Shown here in pieces: positions 1 through 6,424 of a stretch of 64,000 nucleotides of DNA. Each line of letters starts with the position of its first letter. The stretch's first letter is position 1. Source of the DNA: Tissierellales bacterium (lineage in GTDB: Bacteria; Bacillota; Clostridia; Tissierellales; Tissierellaceae); NCBI GenBank assembly GCA_030146915.1, contig JASLAT010000008.1, positions 1-64,000 on the forward strand. The letters are read 5' to 3'. Position numbers and translations under genes: made by a program. Below the pieces are notes generated by a model. That model was not told the origin of the DNA and made no database searches. It saw only the letters and a program-made list of their open reading frames with translations.

Positions 1-42
1 GTAATCAATAGGTTGGCGGTTCAATTCCGTTCGCCAGCTCCA
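1..42 (+). tRNA. tRNA-Thr (UGU), 3' part only
   Basis: The window opens inside a tRNA. What remains is the last part of the anticodon loop (GTAA, consistent with a TGT anticodon whose first base lies outside), the 3' anticodon stem, a T-arm with the loop TTCAATT, the acceptor strand CGCCAGC, discriminator T and an encoded CCA at 40-42. Threonine is inferred from the partial anticodon and the resemblance of the GTAATCA segment to Firmicute tRNA-Thr; the 5' half is needed to confirm it. Confidence 0.7.
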
Positions 43-52
43 TATTTTTAAT

Positions 53-137
53 GGGAGTGTGCCCGAGTGGTTAAAGGGGACGGACTGTAAATCCGTTAGC
101 TATGCTTTCACTGGTTCGAATCCGGTCACTCCCACCA
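53..137 (+). tRNA. tRNA-Tyr (GUA)
   Basis: An 85-base class II tRNA with a long variable arm. The acceptor arms GGGAGTG and CACTCCC pair exactly, the anticodon loop reads CTGTAAA with anticodon GTA, the T-loop is TTCGAAT, and CCA is encoded. It lies 10 bases after the preceding tRNA and is probably co-transcribed with the rest of the cluster. Confidence 0.97.
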
Positions 138-153
138 AAAATACTTAGAATAT

Positions 154-228
154 GCGGGAGTGGCTCAGTGGTAGAGCATCGCCTTGCCAAGGCGAGGGTC
201 GCGAGTTCGAATCTCGTCTTCCGCTCCA
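154..228 (+). tRNA. tRNA-Gly (GCC)
   Basis: A 75-base tRNA with acceptor arms GCGGGAG and CTTCCGC (one G-T pair), anticodon GCC in a strong GC stem, T-loop TTCGAAT and encoded CCA. It reads GGC and GGU codons. It is followed after 8 bases by a second glycine tRNA of different anticodon. Confidence 0.97.
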
Positions 229-236
229 TATTTTAT

Positions 237-310
237 GCGGGTGTAGCTCAGTGGTAGAGCCCCAGCCTTCCAAGCTGGTTGCGAGGGTTCGATCCCCTTC
301 ACCCGCTCCA
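237..310 (+). tRNA. tRNA-Gly (UCC)
   Basis: A 74-base tRNA with acceptor arms GCGGGTG and CACCCGC, anticodon TCC, T-loop TTCGATC and encoded CCA. It reads GGA and GGG codons, the common glycine codons in this A+T-rich genome. Its 5' end resembles the neighbouring tRNA-Gly(GCC), which suggests the two arose by tandem duplication; that is inference. Confidence 0.97.
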
Positions 311-335
311 TTTTTTTATAGAAAAATAATAATGA

Positions 336-412
336 GCACCCGTAGCTCAGCTGGATAGAGTGTCTGGCTACGAACCAGAAGGTCGGGGGTTCGACTCCCT
401 CCGGGTGTGCCA
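336..412 (+). tRNA. tRNA-Arg (ACG)
   Basis: A 77-base tRNA with anticodon ACG, expected to be edited to ICG by TadA so that it can read CGU, CGC and CGA. The acceptor strands GCACCCG and CGGGTGT pair with a terminal G-T wobble (336 with 408) instead of the usual G-C. The discriminator is G and CCA is encoded. It is the last tRNA of the cluster. Confidence 0.96.
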
Positions 413-440
413 AAGATCTAATAAAATAGATCTTTTTTTA
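413..440 (+). terminator. Rho-independent terminator of the tRNA cluster
   Basis: The arms AGATCTA and TAGATCT enclose ATAAAA and are followed by seven T. It starts directly after the CCA end of tRNA-Arg, so it ends the tRNA transcript. Confidence 0.85.
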
Positions 441-476
441 ATATAAATTTATATATTAAATATTTATTATAATATC

Positions 477-505
477 TTGACTTTTAGAATGATTTAAACT
501 ATCAT
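477..505 (+). promoter_or_regulatory. Predicted sigma-A promoter of asnA
   Basis: TTGACT at 477-482 and TATCAT at 500-505 are separated by 17 bases. The start would fall near 512, which leaves a leader of about 260 bases holding the T-box. An alternative -10, TATAAT at 510-515, is too far from this -35 box. Confidence 0.55.
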
Positions 506-571
506 TGTATATAATAAAAAATCAAAGCTATTAAAGACTATGAAAAAAAGAGTAATATACACTTAATAATA

Positions 572-742
572 AGAGAGAGTCAGAGAAGGTGGGAACTGAT
601 ATTATTAGGTATATGAAAAACATTTTGAAGTCTCTGTGTTGAAATTAGTAGACATAGACGTTGGTTACGTTATAACCTTAAAGTATAAAATAAGGTGGTA
701 CCACGTTAACTTTTCGTCCTTTGGATGGAGGGTTATTTTTTT
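572..742 (+). promoter_or_regulatory. T-box riboswitch (Asn specifier) with terminator, upstream of asnA
   Basis: The hallmark T-box sequence AAGGTGGTACCACG lies at 692-705. Stem I can be closed by AGAGA (572-576) and TCTCT (631-635). On its 3' side the segment GAAAAACA holds a probable AAC specifier codon at 619-621, which fits asparagine and therefore the downstream gene. The terminator is a 13-pair stem with wobbles (707-719 with 723-735, loop TTT) followed by eight T. In this family, uncharged tRNA pairs with the specifier and with the TGGN bulge and prevents termination. The bulge here reads TGGT, so pairing with the usual G discriminator of tRNA-Asn would need a G-U wobble. Confidence 0.9.
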
Positions 743-772
743 ATATAAAAAATAAAATGTTGGAGGAATAAT

Positions 773-1750
773 ATGAAATTAAATGTTAAAGAAACTCAAA
801 TTGCTATAAAAAAAATTAAGGATTACTTTGAAAACAGTTTAGCGGAAAATCTAAATCTAATAAGAGTGTCTGCTCCATTATTTCTAAAACCAGAAAGTGG
901 TCTTAATGATAATCTAACAGGTAAAGAAAAAGCCGTGTCTTTTATGATGAGAAAACATAATCAAGAATTGGAGATAATTCAATCTCTTGCTAAATGGAAA
1001 AGGTTAGCTTTAAAATGGTATGGATTTGAAATGTATGAGGGAATCTATACAGATATGAATGCAATAAGGCCGGATGAGGTATTAGATGAGACTCATTCTA
1101 TCTATGTTGATCAATGGGATTGGGAGAAGGTTATTGATAAAAAAGATAGGAATTATAACTACCTAGAAAAAATAGTTAGATTAATATTTAACTCATTTAA
1201 AGAGACAGAAAAATATTTGGAGTCTTTGTATCCTGGAAAGTTTATAAAAAAATTACCTGATAATATATATTTTATTTCCACGCAACAATTAGAAGATATG
1301 TATCCAAATGATACTCCAGAAGAAAGAGAAAATAAAATTGCTAAAGAATATAAGGCAGTTTTTATTCACCAAATAGGTAAGAAATTAAACTCAGGAAAAC
1401 CGCATGATTTTAGATCACCGGATTATGATGATTGGGAATTGAATGGTGATATAATTTTTTGGGATCCAATTTTAAACAAAGCGTTAGAATTATCAAGTAT
1501 GGGAATTAGGGTAGATAAAGAAAGTCTTGAAAAACAATTAACTTTATCTAACGCAGAAGATAGGAAGAATCTTTATTATCATAGATCATTACTTAATGGA
1601 GAATTACCTTATACTGTAGGTGGAGGTATAGGTCAATCAAGGATGTGTATGTTTTTCTTGGATAAAAATCATATTGGAGAAGTTCAAGCTTCTGTTTGGA
1701 CACAAGAGATTATAGATAAGTGTTTATCTGAAGAAATATTTTTATTATAA
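773..1750 (+). CDS. asnA: Aspartate-ammonia ligase (asparagine synthetase A)
   Basis: This enzyme makes asparagine from aspartate, ammonia and ATP in the cytoplasm. At 325 residues it has the family's normal length and aligns throughout with E. coli AsnA from memory. Visible motifs are SLAKWKR (71-77), RPDE (99-102), YVDQWDWE (111-118) and GGGIGQSR (283-290), which belong to the class II tRNA-synthetase-like catalytic core. The ATG start follows a GGAGGAATA site. Expression should rise when tRNA-Asn is uncharged, because an Asn-type T-box precedes the gene. A macro-domain gene follows after 12 bases and may be co-transcribed. Confidence 0.96.
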   Translation: MKLNVKETQIAIKKIKDYFENSLAENLNLIRVSAPLFLKPESGLNDNLTGKEKAVSFMMRKHNQELEIIQSLAKWKRLALKWYGFEMYEGIYTDMNAIRPDEVLDETHSIYVDQWDWEKVIDKKDRNYNYLEKIVRLIFNSFKETEKYLESLYPGKFIKKLPDNIYFISTQQLEDMYPNDTPEERENKIAKEYKAVFIHQIGKKLNSGKPHDFRSPDYDDWELNGDIIFWDPILNKALELSSMGIRVDKESLEKQLTLSNAEDRKNLYYHRSLLNGELPYTVGGGIGQSRMCMFFLDKNHIGEVQASVWTQEIIDKCLSEEIFLL

Positions 1751-1762
1751 GGAGTGTTTTAA

Positions 1763-2290
1763 TTGTATAGTTATAAAAATACTAATATATCTATAAAACA
1801 GGGTGATATTACAAAAGAATCGACAGACGCTATAGTAAATGCTGCAAATAATACATTGTTAGGTGGTGGGGGAGTAGATGGTGCTATTCATAGAGCTGGT
1901 GGTCCAGAGATATTAAAACAGTGTAAACAAATTGGCGGATGTCCTACTGGTGAAGCTAGAATAACAGTTGCTGGTAATCTTAAGGCTAATTATGTAATTC
2001 ATACTGTGGGACCTATTTATGAAAAAAATACTAAGACTCAGGAGAAGTTTTTATATAATGCATATTATAATTCTTTAAAGTTAGCAGAAGAGTATGATAT
2101 AAGAACTATATCTTTTCCATCAATATCTACAGGTGTCTATGGTTATCCGATAGAAGAGGCTTCAAAAATAGCTTTGAAAGCTGTTTTAGATTATTTATCA
2201 AAGGGAAGTAAGATTGAACTAATAAACTTTATTTTATTTTCAGAAGATGATTATTTGATCTATGAGAAATTGTTTAAAGAAATATTATAA
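1763..2290 (+). CDS. Macro-domain protein, probable O-acetyl-ADP-ribose deacetylase
   Basis: This is a single-domain macro protein of 175 residues. Family signatures are QGDI (13-16), NAANN (26-30), a glycine-rich loop GGGGVDGAIHRAGG (34-47) and STGVYGYP (122-129). Proteins of this YmdB-like class bind ADP-ribose and release acetyl from O-acetyl-ADP-ribose or remove ADP-ribose from proteins; which activity applies here is not visible. The start is TTG at 1763 behind AAGGAGTG. It lies 12 bases downstream of asnA. I see no NAD-dependent deacetylase or ADP-ribosyltransferase gene beside it to reveal its partner. Confidence 0.88.
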   Translation: MYSYKNTNISIKQGDITKESTDAIVNAANNTLLGGGGVDGAIHRAGGPEILKQCKQIGGCPTGEARITVAGNLKANYVIHTVGPIYEKNTKTQEKFLYNAYYNSLKLAEEYDIRTISFPSISTGVYGYPIEEASKIALKAVLDYLSKGSKIELINFILFSEDDYLIYEKLFKEIL

Positions 2291-2356
2291 ATAAATAGAC
2301 ATTAGTATAAAAAGATTATATAATATACTAAATATCGGTTTTAAAACCTGTTAGGA

Positions 2357-2998
2357 GTGTTTAATATATTTGCAGATGCACATAAAATAATAGCAACAGA
2401 AATTTATGAAAGTGTACTAGAGTTATATGGTTTAAAACTTGATAAAAAAAGTCTATTGTGGGGTTCTGTTTTACCAGATATTTCACCAAAGTATAAGTTG
2501 ATTAGACATTATAAAGAAGAAAGTTTAGAGTATATCATAAATGAAATTATTAACTTAATAGAAACAAATAAAAAAATAAATTTGTATAAAAATAAAATAG
2601 GTTTAAAAATATTAAGTAAAAAGATAGGTATAATATCACATTATTTATCTGATTATACATGTCTACCGCATGCTGAAAGATGGACTTTTCAGACCAATAT
2701 GATAAAACATATTAAATATGAAGCAGATTTAAATAAATTTATAAAAAATTATAAATTTAAGGAAAATAGAATAAAAAATCAAGATTTGGATTTATATGAT
2801 ACAGAAGATGACATCTATTTAAAAATTGAAGATTATATAAATAATGTTGTGGATGTAGAATATAAGTTAAATAGGAGTTTATCTAATGATTTAGATTTTG
2901 CTATTTCTTTAAATTTAAAAATAAATTATTTTATTTTAGAGAGTATAGAATTATACCAAGAAGAATTTGCAACAGACTTTATTTTAAATACCATATAG
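2357..2998 (+). CDS. Zinc-dependent phospholipase C-like protein
   Basis: The 213-residue protein is mostly helical and resembles the clostridial zinc-dependent phospholipase C/nuclease family. Candidate metal ligands are H9, the LPD at 39-41, H51 and the HYLSDYTCLPH segment (HxxxD with a further His). There is no signal peptide, so a cytoplasmic role or a non-secreted homologue is likely; the substrate is unknown. The assigned GTG start at 2357 overlaps the AGGAG site itself, so initiation there would be unusual; ATA at 2366 has better spacing. The gene stands alone, 66 bases after the macro gene, and ends in a strong terminator. Confidence 0.65.
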   Translation: MFNIFADAHKIIATEIYESVLELYGLKLDKKSLLWGSVLPDISPKYKLIRHYKEESLEYIINEIINLIETNKKINLYKNKIGLKILSKKIGIISHYLSDYTCLPHAERWTFQTNMIKHIKYEADLNKFIKNYKFKENRIKNQDLDLYDTEDDIYLKIEDYINNVVDVEYKLNRSLSNDLDFAISLNLKINYFILESIELYQEEFATDFILNTI

Positions 2999-3012
2999 AA
3001 ATATAATTATTA

Positions 3013-3041
3013 AAAACAGCTAAATTTAGCTGTTTTTTTTT
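3013..3041 (+). terminator. Rho-independent terminator
   Basis: The palindrome AAACAGCTAAA/TTTAGCTGTTT is followed by a run of T. It separates the phospholipase-like gene from the redox cluster that starts at 3115. Confidence 0.9.
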
Positions 3042-3114
3042 GTTTTTATCAATTTTTTAATTGATAGGTAAATCCTATTGAAAATTAAAAAAGAATAGTA
3101 AATTCTGAAAATTG

Positions 3115-3142
3115 TTGCAATAGACAATATTTATGTTATAGT
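3115..3142 (+). promoter_or_regulatory. Predicted sigma-A promoter of the redox/sulfotransferase cluster
   Basis: TTGCAA (3115-3120) and TATAGT (3137-3142) are 16 bases apart, with a TATG extension near the -10 box. The start would lie near 3149, about 70 bases before the flavoprotein gene. Confidence 0.6.
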
Positions 3143-3152
3143 ATTACTTAAG

Positions 3153-3181
3153 AAGAAACAACGTTCCGCATAAAGAAACAA
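3153..3181 (+). repeat. Direct repeat AAGAAACAA x2, candidate operator
   Basis: The 9-base word AAGAAACAA occurs at 3153-3161 and again at 3173-3181, spaced 20 bases start to start, so both copies lie on about the same face of the helix. The pair sits just downstream of the predicted transcription start of the flavoprotein gene. A binding site for the IclR-type regulator encoded at 8015 is a guess from position only. Confidence 0.4.
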
Positions 3182-3218
3182 AGGGCGTAATAATATAATA
3201 AGGAGGGACAGAAATTCT

Positions 3219-4415
3219 ATGATATATGATTTAGTCATTATAGGAGGAGGATCAGGAGGTTTAAGTGCTGCTATATATGCAGGTCGAAGTGAAATGAAAA
3301 CCTTAGTTATAGAACAAGGAGCATATGGAGGTAGAATAAGAGATACAAATGAACTTATGAACTACCCAGGCGTACCATACATATCAGGTAGTGATCTTAT
3401 GGCAGATTTTAAAAAACATGCTGAACTTTTTCCTTCTGTAGAGTGGTTAAGAACCACAGTAAAAGATATTGAAGAATTAGATGAGGGTATAAAGTTAGTT
3501 AAAACAGGTAGACGAGGAGATTTTAAAACAAAATCTATAATAATTAATACAGGTACTAAACCAAGAATCTTGGGTATTCCAGGTGAGAAAGAGTTTGTAG
3601 GCAAAGGTGTAGCATATTGTGCTACCTGTGATGCTAAATTTTTTCAGGACAAAGAAGTATTTATACTTGGAGCAGGAAATCAAGCAATAGAAGAAGCACA
3701 ATTTATAACTAAGTTTGCATCAAAAGTAACTATAGTAGTTATACATGAAGAAGGAAAGTTAGATTGTGATAGAGTGGCTGCAGAACAAGCTTTTGCAAAT
3801 CCTAAAATCAATTTTATTTGGAATTCAACTCTAGCTGCAGTAGAAGGAAATGAGGAAGTTGAAAAAGTCAAAGTAAGAAATATAAGAACAGATGAAGTGA
3901 CAGAATATAATACATCTGGTGTATTTTTCTTTGTAGGAATGATACCTCAAACTGAATTTGTTAAAGATTTATTAAGCCTAAATAAGGCAGGTTTTATAAA
4001 AACTGATGAAGAAATGAAGACTAATATAGATGGCATATATGCTATAGGAGATTGTAGAGATACATACTTAAGACAAGTTATAACTGCTGCTAGTGATGGA
4101 GCTATAGCTGCAGTATCAGCGGAAAGATATGTCAATGAAAAAGATTATTTATCAAAAATAATGAGTGATAAAAATAGTAAATTAGCATTTATATTTTATA
4201 CTCCATATGAGGATAAGTCTTTAAAGAGAGCAGGAGCCATAGAAAAAATAGTAAATAAAGATTATATACCGATCTTACAGGATATCTCAAAACAGAAGGG
4301 ACTTTACAGTAAGTTAGGATTAGTAAATGATTTAGCTTTAGCAATATATGAAGGTGGAAAATTTAAAGAAATTTTAGATTTTGATGATGAATCTTACAAA
4401 AATTATATAAAGTAA
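3219..4415 (+). CDS. Thioredoxin-reductase-like flavoprotein with C-terminal cysteine-less thioredoxin-fold tail
   Basis: Residues 1-305 match low-molecular-weight thioredoxin reductase: FAD-binding GGGSGG (9-14), redox site CATC (134-137), second nucleotide motif GAGNQA (151-156) and the C-terminal FAD motif GIYAIGD (272-278). The usual HRRxxxR motif that holds the NADPH phosphate is replaced by HEEGKLD (176-182), so NADH or another donor may be used. Residues about 309-398, absent from ordinary TrxB, have the beta-alpha-beta order of a thioredoxin but lack a CxxC: the expected site reads YEDKS. The ATG start follows AAGGAGGGA. A gene for a thioredoxin-domain fusion starts 33 bases downstream and is the likely electron acceptor. 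I give no symbol because of these differences. Confidence 0.85.
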   Translation: MIYDLVIIGGGSGGLSAAIYAGRSEMKTLVIEQGAYGGRIRDTNELMNYPGVPYISGSDLMADFKKHAELFPSVEWLRTTVKDIEELDEGIKLVKTGRRGDFKTKSIIINTGTKPRILGIPGEKEFVGKGVAYCATCDAKFFQDKEVFILGAGNQAIEEAQFITKFASKVTIVVIHEEGKLDCDRVAAEQAFANPKINFIWNSTLAAVEGNEEVEKVKVRNIRTDEVTEYNTSGVFFFVGMIPQTEFVKDLLSLNKAGFIKTDEEMKTNIDGIYAIGDCRDTYLRQVITAASDGAIAAVSAERYVNEKDYLSKIMSDKNSKLAFIFYTPYEDKSLKRAGAIEKIVNKDYIPILQDISKQKGLYSKLGLVNDLALAIYEGGKFKEILDFDDESYKNYIK

Positions 4416-4448
4416 GATTTAAGATAAAATAAAAAAGGAGTGATAAGT

Positions 4449-6281
4449 ATGGGTCATCCAACGGTGTATCCAACAGGTGTAACAGTTTATAATCCAGAAA
4501 AATGCTGGAATGGTTATAACTTAGTACCAACAATTGATAAAGGTGCTTTATTATTCGATATGAATGGTAATGAAGTTAGAAGGTGGGATGAATTTCATGG
4601 ATTCCCTAATAAATTATTACCAGGTGGTTATTTAATGGGACATTCAGGAGATAGAAATCCTGATTATGGAATGCAAGATAGTGTTGATTTAGTTCAGATT
4701 GATTATGATGGTAATATAGTTTGGAAGTTTGACAGATGGGAATATATAGAAGATCCAGGTGAAGAGCCAAGGTGGATGGCTAGGCATCACCATGATTATC
4801 AAAGAGAGGGAAACCCAGTAGGATATTATGTACCAGGTATGGATCCTAAACCTTTAGAAGGAAATACATTGATACTAGGACATACAACTGTGAGAAATCC
4901 TAAAATATCACAACATAGGTTACTAGATGACGTATTTTATGAAGTAGATTGGGAAGGAAATATTTTATGGGAATGGCATGCAAATGAGCATTTTGATGAA
5001 TTTGGATTTGATGAGGCTGCAAAAAATGCTTTAGCTAGAAATCCTAATCTTAGAAATGTAGATGGTGGGATTGGTGATTGGCTACATATTAACTGTATGA
5101 GTTATTTAGGACCAAATAAATGGTATGACCAAGGTGATGAAAGATTCCATCCAGAAAATATAATATTTGATAGTAGAGAGGCCAATATATTAGCAATAAT
5201 TTCTAAGAAAACGGGTGAAATAGTATGGAAAATAGGTCCTAATTTTGATGAACCTCATTTAAAACATATAGATTATATTATTGGGCCACATCATACACAT
5301 ATGATACCAAGGGGTCTTCCAGGAGAAGGAAATATACTTGTTTATGATAATGGTGGATGGGGTGGATATGGTCTTCCAAATCCAAGTAGTAAAATGGGAG
5401 TTAAAAATGCACTTAGAGATTACTCAAGAGTATTAGAGATAGATCCTGTAACTTTAGAAATAGTTTGGCAATTTACACCAGATGAAATAAATGCAGTAAT
5501 ACCAACTGATGCACAGAAATTTTATAGTCCTTATGTAAGTAGTGCTCAAAGACTACCTAATGGGAATACTTTAATAGATGAAGGCTCTAATGGTAGATTA
5601 ATAGAAGTTACTGTTGATCATGAGATAGTTTGGGAATGGATTTCTCCATATTATACTGAAGGTGAAATATCTGGAAGAAATAATATGATTTATCGTGGAT
5701 ACAGATATCCATACGATTGGGTACCTCAAGAGGAAAAACCTAAAGAAATACCTATAGAACCTGTAGATGTAACTACTTGGAGGTTACCAAATGCAGGTAA
5801 GTTTGGAGCTAAATCAGTAGTAAATGTTGAAGGTACACTTCCATATACAGAAACAGATGCTTTATGTGTAGCTAGAGATGATGAGTTACAGTCAATGCAA
5901 GGTGGAGAAGGTAAGAAAAAAGTTGTAGAGAAAGTTTTTGATATTAATCAAGAAGTATTTACATTGGTAAATGATAAAGATTTTAACAGAAAGGTATTAA
6001 GTAATAAGAAATCATCCTTAGTATTATTTGGAGCAGAGAGATGTCAAAACTGTAAGGCATTACATCCAATAATAGAAGAGGTTTTGGAAGAAGTTTTAAC
6101 AGATATTGAATTAGATGTTTTCTATTTAGATGTAGACTCTAATCCTGAAATAACAGGTCAATATGGAGTGCAAGGAATTCCAGTATTAGTTATATTTAAA
6201 GATGGTCAAGAAGTTAAACGTATGGCCGGAGGAGATAGAACATTTGATCAAGTAGCTGATTTTATAGAAGACTATGCTTAA
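4449..6281 (+). CDS. Arylsulfotransferase-type beta-propeller fused to a C-terminal thioredoxin domain
   Basis: Residues 1 to about 470 resemble the ASST propeller family, with repeated blade strands such as DGNIVWKF (88-95), EGNILWEW (169-176), GEIVWKIG (256-263), LEIVWQF (336-342) and HEIVWEW (391-397). Histidine clusters HHH (113-115), HIN (213-215) and HHTH (281-284) could form the active centre; in ASST a histidine carries the sulfuryl group. After a linker, residues about 498-610 form a complete thioredoxin with CQNC (532-535) and cis-Pro GIP (577-578). There is no signal peptide, unlike periplasmic ASST, so it should be cytoplasmic. I chose ATG 4449, eight bases after GGAG, over GTG 4440. 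The substrate is unknown and real sulfotransferase activity is not proven. Confidence 0.78.
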   Translation: MGHPTVYPTGVTVYNPEKCWNGYNLVPTIDKGALLFDMNGNEVRRWDEFHGFPNKLLPGGYLMGHSGDRNPDYGMQDSVDLVQIDYDGNIVWKFDRWEYIEDPGEEPRWMARHHHDYQREGNPVGYYVPGMDPKPLEGNTLILGHTTVRNPKISQHRLLDDVFYEVDWEGNILWEWHANEHFDEFGFDEAAKNALARNPNLRNVDGGIGDWLHINCMSYLGPNKWYDQGDERFHPENIIFDSREANILAIISKKTGEIVWKIGPNFDEPHLKHIDYIIGPHHTHMIPRGLPGEGNILVYDNGGWGGYGLPNPSSKMGVKNALRDYSRVLEIDPVTLEIVWQFTPDEINAVIPTDAQKFYSPYVSSAQRLPNGNTLIDEGSNGRLIEVTVDHEIVWEWISPYYTEGEISGRNNMIYRGYRYPYDWVPQEEKPKEIPIEPVDVTTWRLPNAGKFGAKSVVNVEGTLPYTETDALCVARDDELQSMQGGEGKKKVVEKVFDINQEVFTLVNDKDFNRKVLSNKKSSLVLFGAERCQNCKALHPIIEEVLEEVLTDIELDVFYLDVDSNPEITGQYGVQGIPVLVIFKDGQEVKRMAGGDRTFDQVADFIEDYA

Positions 6282-6330
6282 GCTTTTGCTTAATTAAATT
6301 ATACATACCTCCACATTGTGGAGGTATGTA
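6278..6330 (+). repeat. Two hairpins, including a 14-bp perfect inverted repeat
   Basis: TTAAGC/GCTTAA (6278-6293) overlaps the stop codon of the propeller gene. Next, arms at 6302-6315 and 6317-6330 are perfectly complementary around one T (arm TACATACCTCCACA). No T-run follows on the plus strand, so it is not a standard terminator. It may be a processing or stability element, or a protein site, between the fusion gene and the transporter gene. Confidence 0.6.
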
Positions 6331-6350
6331 ATAAATAGATTACAATCATA

Positions 6351-6376
6351 AGATAGGATATATAGATAGGATATAT
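6351..6376 (+). repeat. Tandem 13-base direct repeat
   Basis: AGATAGGATATAT occurs twice in immediate tandem at 6351-6363 and 6364-6376, about 50 bases before the transporter start. It could be a regulator site or chance in A+T-rich DNA. Confidence 0.5.
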
Positions 6377-6424
6377 TTTTTAAAATAGAATGTATAAAAA
6401 TTAACAATATTAGGAGGTCTTGTG

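Noticed and set aside
152..413. Open reading frames on both strands (152-358 plus; 165-413 minus) across the tRNA cluster
   Set aside because: They run through tRNA-Gly, tRNA-Gly and tRNA-Arg and translate tRNA sequence; such frames are common artefacts.
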